A DNA stretch of 64,000 nucleotides from Rhinopithecus roxellana (Eukaryota; Chordata; Mammalia; Primates; Cercopithecidae): assembly GCF_007565055.1 (NCBI RefSeq), contig NC_044554.1, positions 49,511,176 through 49,575,175 of the forward strand. Direction: 5' to 3'. The position numbers and the translations under genes were made by a program. Below, piece after piece: positions 1-10,500 of the stretch. Below the pieces are notes generated by a model. The model saw only the letters and a program-made list of their open reading frames with translations, searched no databases and was not told the origin of the DNA. Within the stretch, counting starts at the first letter, position 1; each line of letters starts with the position of its first letter.

Positions 1-140
1 CACGCCCTGTCCCAGGAAGGGCACTCCATGCTTCTGATTCTCCAGAAAAGAAAAGGGCCAGAGGACTGGAGGAGTTGCTGCCTGTCGCCTGGAGGAGCCC
101 TGCAGTGCATCGGGCCACAGCCTATTTTCTTTCTACCCAG

Positions 141-326
141 GAGAGTTTGGGGAAGTCTATCGAGGAACCCTGAGGCTCCCCAGCCAGGACTGCAAGACTG
201 TGGCCATTAAGACCTTAAAAGACACATCCCCAGGTGGCCAGTGGTGGAACTTCCTTCGAGAGGCAACTATCATGGGCCAGTTTAGCCACCCGCACATTCT
301 ACATCTGGAAGGCGTCGTCACAAAGA
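141..326 (+). CDS. EPHA1: EPHA1 exon 12 (kinase N-lobe)
   Basis: Acceptor ctacccag at 133-140, donor gtatgagg from 327. The exon completes a split Gly codon, then encodes EFGEVYRG, the VAIK ATP-binding lysine and the REATIMGQFSHPHIL helix-C region. It ends one base into an Arg codon. The exon number assumes the 18-exon human gene. Confidence 0.95.
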
Positions 327-3300
327 GTATGAGGAGCGCTCTCCCTCAGCTGGGGGTGGGAAATGCAGGAAGGAGGGGCGAAACCACTGAAAGTGGAGGG
401 AGGATGTGCGGCCAGGGGCAGGAAGCCTGCTTCTGAGTGTGATACGTGTGTCTGTGTCTCAGGAAAGCCGATCATGATCATCACAGAATTTATGGAGAAT
501 GGAGCCCTGGATGCTTTCCTGAGGGTGAGGAGGGCAGAGGACTAGCTGGGGAGGGGGATGCACCATGGTGCCCTGGGCACTGGGAGGAGACCCGGCCCAT
601 TCCCTGACTCACCCGCTCACCCTGCTACAGGAGCAGGAGGACCAGCTGGTCCCTGGGCAGCTAGTGGCCATGCTGCAGGGCATAGCATCTGGCATGAACT
701 ACCTCAGTAATCACAATTATGTCCACCGGGACCTGGCTGCCAGGAACATCTTGGTAAATCAAGACCTGTGCTGCAAGGTGTCTGACTTTGGCCTGACTCG
801 CCTCCTGGATGACTTTGATGGCACATATGAAACTCAGGTGAGAGCCCGGTACAAACCCAATGCACATTCACATTGCCCCATAACATGCCATTCACACAGT
901 CACGTGCATAAAGACTTGGCCAGGCGCAGTGGCTCACACCTGTAATCTCAGCACTTTGGAAGGCTGAGGTGGGTGGATCACGAGGTCAGGAGATCGAGAC
1001 CAGCCTGGCCAACATGGTGAAACCCTCTCTCTGCTAAAAATACAAAAAATTAGCCAGGGGTGGTGGCGCGCACCTGTAGTCCCAGCTACTCGGGAGGCTG
1101 AGGCCGGAGAATCACTTGAACCCAGGAGATGGAGGTTGCAGTGAACCGAGATTGTGCCACTGCACAGCAGCCTAGCAACAGAGGGAGACTCCGTCTCAAA
1201 AATAAAAATTAAAATAAAATAAGCAAAAGACTCGTGCTCAGGTGGACACCATAACTTTCCGTCCCTGACCCATGTGCCTTCTTAGGGAGGAAAGATCCCT
1301 ATCCGTTGGACAGCCCCTGAAGCCATTGCCCATAGGATCTTCACCACGGCCAGCGATGTGTGGAGCTTTGGGATTGTGATGTGGGAGGTGCTGAGCTTTG
1401 GGGACAAGCCTTATGGGGAGATGAGCAATCAGGAGGTGAGCCCAGAATATCCTTCCTCATCTCATCTCCAACTCACACCTCTTATTCCCTCCCAAGGTCC
1501 TCCCATGGCCTTTTCCTGCAAATGTCTTTATTTATTGATGACCCTTGGTTTTTCTGTACTCCTGGCTCCTCTGGTCCTTTACCTCATGCCCTGTTCTCTT
1601 TACTGCTCCCACCCTGATCCTCCCACTGTGATCCTCCCATCCTGCCTAAAATCTCCACTGCAATTATCTTGTGTGACCCTCGGTTTCTCATGGGCCTCCA
1701 GGTTAGCTTGCTACTCTAGAGCATCCTCCTGTCCTGCCGTGCAGGTTATGAAGAGCATTGAGGATGGGTACCGGTTGCCCCCTCCTGTGGACTGCCCTGC
1801 CCCTCTGTATGAGCTCATGAAGAACTGCTGGGCATATGACCGTGCCCGCCGGCCACACTTCCAGAAGCTTCAGGCACATCTGGAGCAAATGCATGCCAAC
1901 CCCCACTCCCTGCGGACCATTGCCAACTTTGACCCCAGGTAACCATGTGGGGGAAGGACTAGGGAACCCAGAAGCAGTGCTAGGAGAGTGGAAATGGGCA
2001 TTCAGCCACATCCTCCGAGTGCTGGGCCTGGGGAGCTCTGGACCAAGTCCAGTGTATGAGGCAAGACCACAGACGTGCCCTTGGAGAAAAGTCCAAGAGG
2101 TCAGCTTTAGATCATGCATATTTGCAGAAAATCAGTTACATCTGGGCCCCGGTTCCCTCACTTCACCTGGGCTCGAGGTTGGGGGGTCCCATCTTTTCCC
2201 TTCTCTGGTTGCTTCACCTAGGACACTCCCGGAGTCATCCTTGCCAATCCCACTGCGTTGTACTGTGGCCCAGTCTTGGGATGCATCCTCTTCCCCATAG
2301 AAATATTTCTGCATGTGGAGGAAAGGGTCATCCATTCACGAAGGTTTGGAGGACTGACTGGTGCAAGGTGTTTGCTGGACATTGGAGATACAGCTGCACT
2401 TATGACCTGGTACCTGCTCCAGGGAGCTTGGGCAGCCAGGCTGGGGTAGGGTAGGCAGGAGCAGCCTTGCAGGGTTTGGGAATGCTCCTGGATCACATGG
2501 CTAGTTTGTGGGGAGCTGAGGGCTGGTAGGTTGCAGATAGTGCAGGATGACTGCAGCATCGTCTTTAGAAATAGCATCCATGAGGCTGGAGAGACAACCA
2601 GAGTCAACACAAAGAGGACCAACCCTGTTGAGAAGTTTGGACTTTACCTTGAGTACAAAGAACCAATTCTTTTTTTCTTTTTCCCCCGAGATGGGGTTCT
2701 TGCTCTGTCACCCAAGCAGGAGTAACATGGCACAATCTCAGCTCACTGCAACCTCCACCTCCAGGGTTAAAGTGATTCTCCTGACTCAGCCTCCTGAGTA
2801 GCTAGGGTTACTGGCACATACCACCACGCCCGGCTAATTTTTGTACTTTCAGTAGAGACACGGTTTCACCATGTTGGCCAGGCTGGTCTTGAACTCCTGA
2901 CCTTGTGATCCGCCCGCCTCAGCCTCCCAAAGTGCTGGGATTACAGGTGTGAGCCACCTGGCCTGGCCTAGAGAACGAATTCTTAAAAACTCTCCACAGG
3001 AGGGGACATGGTCAGAGTTGTATTTTACCAAAAATATGGCCTGAATGTAGAGAACGAACTGATGGGCAGGGGTAGGTGGGGCACTCAGGTCAGAGAGACA
3101 GGCAAGGCTGTACACGTGCTTTATTGGGTAGCCAGCGTGGCCAAATGACCTCTGTATCCAACCACCATATATAACCTTGTTTCTGGGAGAAAACATGCTC
3201 TAAGTTCCAACTTTTGAAACTATCTTTTGGAGCGCAACTCCCTCATACACTGGAGACTGCATGTGCTAATCTTTCTGGAATGCTGGATATTTTTTCCCCC

Positions 3301-4440
3301 AGCAGATTTACTTTGCTAATGGTTTTTGGCTCTGGTGAGCTTTAGTACAGGAACATTCATTGTATTGTGGGTGCAAGAATAACAACCGAAGTTGAAGGTG
3401 GTGAGGAAGGACTGCTCCCAGAACTCAAGCAGCCACTATGAAAAAAGGCAGGACCACGCCCGGGTGCCAGGGCCTCTGTTCTACCTTCAGCTTCCTCTCA
3501 GACAGGAGACTTCCATGTCTTAACCAGCCCCCAGTCAGGTGCCCAGAACCGGCCACTCCAGTAGGAGACAGGCTGGTGATCCACTTCTGTTGGGGCTTCC
3601 AGGGCAGTCCCTTTCCATAGGTCTGTCGACATAGCAGAACTGTCAGCCAGTCCACTGTTGTGAGCACACCAGGAAACAGGCCAGGAAATGGGCTCAGAGA
3701 TAATGGTGGGGTCAATCCACAGTCTAGATGATCTCTGTGCCCAGACACCGAACTTCAGTGCTGGCCGCTGATGCTCAGAGGCTAAGGCCAACCAGATCAG
3801 CCCCTGTACTCCCGTGTCACTGACGAGCCCATATCCCACAGGGTGACTCTTCGCCTGCCCAGCCTGAGCGGCTCAGATGGGATCCCGTATCGAAGCGTCT
3901 CTGAGTGGCTCGAGTCCATACGCATGAAACGCTACATCCTGCACTTCCACTCGGCTGGGCTGGACACCATGGAGTGTGTGCTGGAGCTGACCGCTGAGTA
4001 AGGAGCTGGGCTGTCTGGGCAGGGGAGGGCTGTGGGGGTGGAGCCTCCATACTCATGCCCCCACCCTTCCTTGCCCACAGGGACCTGACGCAGATGGGAA
4101 TCACACTGCCCGGGCACCAGAAGCGCATTCTTTGCAGTATTCAGGGATTCAAGGACTGAGCCCTCCTCTCACCCCACACCCAATCAGGGAGCAAGGAGCA
4201 AGGACGAGGCCAAGGTCACTCATGGTCACTCCCTGCGCCCCTTCCCACAACCTGCCAGACTAGGCTCTCGGTGCTGCTCCTACCCACTCTCAGGAGAACC
4301 CTACTCTGCACCCCAGAAAACCTCTTTGTTTTAAAAGGGAGGTGGGGGTAGAAGTAAAAGGATGATCATGGGAGGTGAGGGGTTAATATATATATATACA
4401 TACACATATATATTTTTGTAAATAAACAGGAACTGATTTT
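141..4440 (+). CDS. EPHA1: EPHA1, ephrin type-A receptor 1 (3' part: kinase and SAM domains)
   Basis: Receptor tyrosine kinase of the Eph family, a plasma-membrane protein that binds GPI-anchored ephrin-A ligands on neighbouring cells and signals through its cytoplasmic kinase. Seven coding exons join in frame: 141-326, 463-524, 631-837, 1286-1435, 1745-1938, 3842-3997 and 4081-4159 (stop TGA 4157-4159). They give 343 complete C-terminal residues. If the protein is 976 aa as in human, these are residues 634-976. Visible landmarks are the end of the glycine loop (GEFGEVYRG), the VAIK lysine (K656), HRDLAARN (catalytic D749), DFG (767-769), an activation-loop tyrosine (Y781), APEA, and a C-terminal SAM domain (about 913-976) ending GFKD. 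The ectodomain, transmembrane segment and juxtamembrane region lie left of the window. All junctions are GT-AG and keep phase, so this copy looks functional. The gene is tail to tail with ZYX. Confidence 0.97.
463..524 (+). CDS. EPHA1: EPHA1 exon 13 (hinge)
   Basis: A short 62-bp exon, acceptor tgtctcag, donor gtgagg. It encodes KPIMIITEFMENGALDAFLR, the gatekeeper and hinge segment between the kinase lobes. Confidence 0.95.
631..837 (+). CDS. EPHA1: EPHA1 exon 14 (catalytic loop and DFG)
   Basis: 207 bp, phase 0 at both ends. It encodes the catalytic loop HRDLAARN, the magnesium-binding SDFG and the activation-loop segment GTYETQ with its tyrosine. Donor gtgaga at 838. Confidence 0.96.
918..1222 (+). 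repeat. Alu SINE (sense), EPHA1 intron 14
   Basis: Full-length dimeric Alu: head 'ggccaggcgcagtggctcac', a middle A-rich linker, the second-monomer 'ggaggttgcagtga' and an A-rich tail of aaaat units. It sits between EPHA1 exons 14 and 15. Confidence 0.95.
1286..1435 (+). CDS. EPHA1: EPHA1 exon 15 (activation-loop end, APE motif)
   Basis: 150 bp, phase 0. It encodes GGKIPIRWTAPEAI, then DVWSFGIVMWEVLSFGDKPY, the kinase F-helix region. The acceptor cttag follows an intronic Alu. Confidence 0.96.
1745..1938 (+). CDS. EPHA1: EPHA1 exon 16 (kinase C-lobe)
   Basis: 194 bp. It encodes VMKSIEDGYRLPPPVDCP, the CWxxDRxxRP motif (CWAYDRARRP) and the linker HSLRTIANFDP. 'EQMHANPHSL' appears where I recall human 'EQLLANPHSL', a small difference. 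Donor gtaacc at 1939. Confidence 0.95.
2668..2969 (-). repeat. Alu SINE (antisense), EPHA1 intron 16
   Basis: Starts with a T-rich tail and 'gagatggggttcttgctctg' and ends '...gagccacctggcctggcc'. This is a full-length Alu in reverse orientation. The rest of the 1.9-kb intron (1939-3841) shows nothing recognisable. Confidence 0.95.
3842..3997 (+). CDS. EPHA1: EPHA1 exon 17 (SAM domain, first part)
   Basis: 156 bp after a 1.9-kb intron. It encodes the linker VTLRLPSLSGSDG and the first SAM helices (SVSEWLESIRMKRYILHF). Acceptor tcccacag, donor gtaagg at 3998. Confidence 0.96.
4081..4159 (+). CDS. EPHA1: EPHA1 exon 18, coding part (SAM end)
   Basis: Encodes EDLTQMGITLPGHQKRILCS and ends GFKD before the TGA at 4157-4159. 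The 3' UTR runs on to about 4440. Confidence 0.96.
4421..4426 (+). promoter_or_regulatory. EPHA1: EPHA1 poly(A) signal AATAAA
   Basis: Canonical hexamer about 262 bp past the stop codon, preceded by a TA-rich stretch (4385-4413). Cleavage is expected near 4440. Confidence 0.85.
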
Positions 4441-4504
4441 CTGCCTCCATCCCACCCACGAGGGCTGTAGGCACTACAAAAGAGCTGACTACTGAGAATT
4501 CTGG

Positions 4505-7500
4505 AAAACAAGGTTTTTTTTTTTTTATTTGTAGCTATAGCTACAACCTGGCAGCACGGGGGAGGGTGGGAATGTCCTGGAGGGTCAGGGCATCTCCCAA
4601 GCCTCCGCTAGCAGAGTACAAAGGCTGCTCCAGGGGCTGGCCGAGAGCGTGGGTGCAGCAGTGAAAGCAGCAGCACTAAACCTGGTGCCCCCCTCAGGTG
4701 GGGTGTCTGGAGGACGGTGGGCAATCCCTGCAGGATGGGTGAGGACTAGACCCCAGGGTGGGGACCCTGCCTCCCTAGGCCATCTTGGGCCCTGGGTCAG
4801 GGCACCTGGGATGCTCGAGTGGGGTCGGGAATGGGAGGGGCTAAACATCAAAACAATAACTGAGGTGAGGGCAGGTGGTCTCAGTGTGGGTGGTCCACGA
4901 TGGGGCATGGACTGCGGTTTGAAGAGGGCCTGTCCTCACTCAGCTCTGGGCTCTAGCAGTGTGGCACTTCCGACAGAGCACGTGACCGTCCAGGGGGAAG
5001 CAGCCATTGTCATCTGCCTCAATCGACAGGGGCTTCCCGCAGTCCTGGGAAGAAGGAAGGGTGAGGGGCACTGGACCAGAAGGCCCCTGCTCTGCTCCAC
5101 CCTACCCCACCCCATGCAGCTCCATCGTGGAATTAGAAAGATGCTTCATGGCTCACAGCTGGTGTCATCGCATTTTCCAGCCACACCCAACTCCCCATCC
5201 CTATCCTACTTCGTCACCCACTAGGACATTCCTGCAGGAGGGCAAGCAGTGGGTAGAACTGCTTCCAAGGTGTCTGCTCCCCTGCCCACCACCGCCCTAA
5301 TAAAAGAGAGGTTTGGGGGCCTCTTCCAACCTGGCTCACCTCCATTCGAAGACTTCTCTCAACTCCTGTCTCCCCATCCCCTACCACAGTAAAACACCAT
5401 GCCCTTCCCTCCTATTGGCTTGTCCTGTTTCTTGGCTCATCCATGACTCAAAGTGACCTCAGAAGTCCCACAGCCCTGTTTCCTGCAGCGGCAGGAAGCA
5501 CTCAGGCAGGGCAGATGGGGTGCCACCATGAGCCACCCTCAAAATCACAGCCCTGTTTCCTGAATGCTGGTGCTTTCCACCACCCGGTTAGTAAGCAGCA
5601 TCTCCCGCCACCTCCTGGTCGGAACCAGCCCAAGTAGCCCAGAGGGATGGCTGACCTCACACTTGTAACACTTCATGTGGAAGTTCTTGTCCAGGGCAAC
5701 CACTCGCACAGTCTCATCTCGGCCAGGCTCAGGCATGATTGGCTCAGAGCAGACGGAGCACCTCGGGGCGTACTGCCTGAAGGGGCAGAAAGGGCCAGCA
5801 GTTAGCCAGGGCTTTCATCCCCTGTGTGCACACACATAAGCCAGGTTGTGCAGCAAGGAGGCAGACTTTTTTGCCCTGCATCTCTAGGTGGAGGAAGCTC
5901 ACCAGAAGGGCCTAAGACTGAGCCACCATGACTGGCCCTCATCAAAGGGAATTTCCTGCCTCACCAGTCACTCTCCCAAAGCAAGGTAGCCTCCCACACA
6001 CCTGCCACAGTGTTCTCTCCCACTAGATCCTTACTGTCCCATTCACACTGCAGCTCCTGCAGAAAGCCAGCCCTGAGGTACCCCTCCCATCCGAGCCTGG
6101 TTCCCTGACCCTCACCTTCCCCCAATCCTTCCACCCCAACGCACGTTGCCTCTGCCCTGACTGCCTGGCACTGTGGAGGGATATGAAGTTGGGGCCACCC
6201 CAGGTGGAATCCTAAAAGTGTCTACCCAAACACCCTATCAGAGGTGGGGGTCAGATTCTGCACTGTTCCCACAGCTGCACTGAGGTTCTGTGGGTCAGCC
6301 TGGGAAAGGAGTCGCCTTCTAAACACTGTTTCTGGGGAGAAACCAGAATTCCAAAAAGCTGATCTCCAGAAGCACTTTTAGAACCCAGCCTGTGTGAAAT
6401 GAAGGCACTCCAGCACACTTCACGAAATGCTGACATAGACACACAATAAGCTTCAGTGATCAAGGGCGAGGGAGGGACCAGCCAGCAGCAGGACTCGATG
6501 TCCAGGCCTAAGGCCGCTGGACAGCTACATCCAGATGACTGGTCCCTGCTGTCTACACACAGGACATGGGACCAGAAAGCAACACCAAGGGTTTAGGGCT
6601 GTCCTGAGGCTAGGGTGACTACCAGACCAAGTGCGGCAGGAGCCCAGAAGGCAGATATCAGGTCCTCACTTGTGGTAGTCGGGGACACAGTGGGGCCGGT
6701 TGGCCTGGTCCACAATGAAGGAGGTGCCCTCCAGGGGGCGGGCACAGACCACGCAGGTGAAGCAGTGCGGGTGATAGGCCTTGCCCGTGGCCCTCAGCAT
6801 GCGGTCAGTGATGGGCTCCCCGCAGGTGTTGCACTTCTCCAGGGTGTCCTGAGGAGGCAGCAGGAGGAGGTTGGCAGGGAACCGGCACCCCACAGCCAGC
6901 TTCCAGGGCCTGACTGCCCAGCACAGCCCAACTCACAGTGTAGCAGCCCTCGCAGTACGGCGCCCCCTCCAGGCTGTAGAACTGCTGGCCCTGGAGCTGC
7001 TGCACGCACTGGTGGCAGGTGAAGCAGGCGATGTGGAACAGCTGCCCCAGAGCGCGGACGGCCGGCTGCGCCCGGGCCAGGGGTTGATGGCATCGACCGC
7101 AGAGTTCTGGGAAAGCCGGAGAAGACAGCAGTAAATAGAAAGAAGTATGTAGGGCTGTGAGGTATCAGCCCGCTCGGATAGGGGGCAGAGTGGGGCTGTC
7201 CCGGTGAGGTGGGCTCACCGTTGACGGCCACGTTCTGCCTCTGAGGATGCTCCATGTCCTGCATTAGCTGCTGGGTCAGCTGCTCCAACTCCTCCACCTC
7301 CTTCAGAGTCAGGGGCCCTGGGGCCCCAGGGGAGCGCACCTGCAATCCCAACACTTTCTTCACACTCTTGAGGGTTGCTGCCTCCAAGAACCCCCCCAGG
7401 CCAGCCTACCCGGCTTCTTCCGATGAGGACTTAGCTCCCAGCTCATGTCCCAGATGCTCAGGCTTGACCCTTAAAGCTTCTCCCTTGTTCCCCTAGCCCC

Positions 7501-10500
7501 GCCATCCCCAGCACCACACAAGTAACAGGGGAAGAGGACCTAAGCCTGGATCTCGTACAGCAAGACATTTCCGCCCGCTCTGCCCAAACCCCCTGAGCAG
7601 TCACAGACAGGCCAGAATGACTGAGCAGACGGAGGCCACGCACACAGCAGCTCGGGTCACTGAAGCACCGGACACTCCAGGGCCACGCATCAACTCCACA
7701 GAGCATGCTCGGACATCGCCCCCATAGGACAGGGGCACGCAACAGGGTGCACACACGCACGCACACACACCTACCCGGCCTGCCTGCTGCTGAGCAGCCC
7801 CTGTCAGCGTGGAGATACAACACAGGCAGGAATTGCAGGTTAAACCCACTGAGCTGTCTGCAAGAACCCAGCCCCACCCCTACAGAGAGACCCTGTCCCT
7901 CGAGTGAGGGACTTCTGGACTACCTTACTCAGGTCCCTCCCAGCAGCCTCAGAGAAGGTCCAAAGGCCGTCCCCTAGGCCAGTCCAACCTTTCCATTTAG
8001 GGGATCCTCGGGACTGGGGTGGGGAATGGATGAAGGACAGCGCTGCCAGTAACCCTGAGAGGTAACCCTGAGAACTCCAGGAGGGGCTGTCTGACCTGCA
8101 CCAGGACTGCCAGGAGACACGCCCACAGGAGCAAGTGCACTGGGTAGGTCTTTTCTATGTCTGGAAAAGCCTACCCAGGACGGTGTCCCCATCACCGAGT
8201 GTGCTACCTGCGGATGCCTTCACTCCCGTAACACCTGGAACCTCCAAAGACCCCTGCTACCTCCTCCCATAGCCCCTCTCCCCTCAGCCCTGGCTTCACT
8301 GCCCCTCACCCTGACCCCCATCTGTACCCAGAGTTGCATCCTTTCTGCCCAGTGAAGCATGCGTCCATAGAAGTCCAACTCCCCAGATCTTAGCCATTTT
8401 CCCTTAAGATCCTGCCATCTCTTAACTGACTCATTCCCTGGAACACTCACTTCAACTCTGTCTCCTCCAATCTTCCCTTCCTGGCATCTTGGGGACAGAG
8501 TGAAGGGCCTCAGTCAGTCCTTGCTCTCCAGTGCCATTCTAAATGCCCAGCTCCTCCTTCAGAAGCGCAGAATCCTCACCTGCATCACCTCCCATGGGTA
8601 TTCCCGTTCATCAGGACCCTCTATCCAGAACTGTCCCCTCTGCCAGCCTGCACCAATGCCACCGCTTCAAACCAAACCTCCCTCCAACTCAGTCATCGTC
8701 CACCATGGGACATCCTTGACCTCAGATTTACCTCCAAGTCCCCTGCCGGCCATGATCTGCCTCTCCTCCTCCCCATCCACATCTACTACGTGAACCCAGA
8801 AAAGCCTTAGTCCCCCCACCCGCAACCCACCCCTGGACTTTGTCCACCATGCCCCAGCCTGGTCCCTTGACCATGTACTCCTACAAGGTTCACTGTCCCT
8901 CCGGGCACCTGCAGCCACCCGCAGCTATCCGGCCCAGTCTCTAACCCCAAGTCACACCACCGCCCGCTTCCTGTTTCTGCTTCCAAGCTGCAAAAAGCAG
9001 TGGAGAGGTTGCTGAACACTGCAGAATGAGCTCACAACACCGCAGCGCCCGCACGCCCTCCAGCCCGGCCTTCCCCACGACAGCTGTTCTAGACCTCTCC
9101 ATCTCCTTAGCCGCGACCTGCTTCACCTGCTTGCTGGCACCATGACCTCACCTCCCACATGGCTGAGGACATGGAAGCCAGCCAGCTTAAGCTCCCTCAT
9201 CGTCCTTCCTATCCACACCGCAACCACTCTGTCCCTGCTGTCTGGGATGCCGCTAGGGGGAGGGGACATCACCAAGATCTCTTCCAAGGACCGAAGCAGC
9301 CTGCCCCTGCTCTCCCACAACACTCACCCTCCATCACCTGCTTCCCCGGGTTACACATGTACTCGAGCCCTTCTCCCCTAACTTGCAAAAACCAGATACA
9401 CTATACCACAAACTCTCACACCCTCACACATACATACCCACACACCACTCACATACACACACACATACAACACCACACACCACTCACACATATACCACAC
9501 CACACATATTCACACTCACACATATACCATACCACACACACAAACACCACTCACATGCACACACACATTCAGATATACCACACCAAGCCAGGCACGGTGG
9601 CTCAAGCCTGTAATCCCAACACTTCAGGAGGCTGAGACGGGCAGATCACTTGAGGTCAGGAGTTCAAAACCAGCCTGGCCAACATGGTGAAACCCCGTCT
9701 CTACTAAAAATAAAAAAATTAGCCAGGTGTAGTGGCACGTGCCTGTAATCCCAGCTACTTGGGAGGCTGAGACAGGAGAATCGCTTGAGCCTGGGAGGTG
9801 GAGGTTGCAGTGAGCACGGGCGACAGCCTGCACTCCGTCTCAAAAAAAAAAAAAAGATATACCACACCACACACACCACTCACATACTGACATATATACA
9901 CGTACACCACTTGTGTGTATATGTGTGAAAGTACGTATGTGCTCATTCACTTGTGCATACTTTCACACATATATACACAATGAATGTATATGCTCATTCG
10001 CTTGTGCATACTTTCACACATATATACACAATGACACACTATACACATCACACTGACACACCACTCACACATGCACACACCTTCACTCACAAATGCACAC
10101 ATACACTCATATACACACTTTCACACAATCACACCACACTCACGCCACTCATACATTCATGCTCACACATGCACATATACTCACATACACATATACCATA
10201 CCCACACCCACACACTAACACACACACACCATTCACACACACGCGCCACTCATATATTCACATATGCATACACACACACACACACACACCCCACACTCAC
10301 ATCACTGATACACAGTCCTTCCCTTAGTCCTTTTCCCTGCCAATCTTTAAGACCAGGCTACACCAGTAGCCCCACTTCTCACCACCCACTCTCTCCTCAA
10401 CTCCTCACATTGCGTTCCCACCACAGGGCACAAACAGGCCATCCCAAGACCGGTGACGATTTCCCAACAGTCTAATCTCTAGCCTTGAGTCCTCACTCCC

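Noticed and set aside
9383..10475. His/Thr/Tyr-rich open frames of 76-158 codons
   Set aside because: Translations of degenerate CA repeats and an Alu; no start context, splice sites or protein family.
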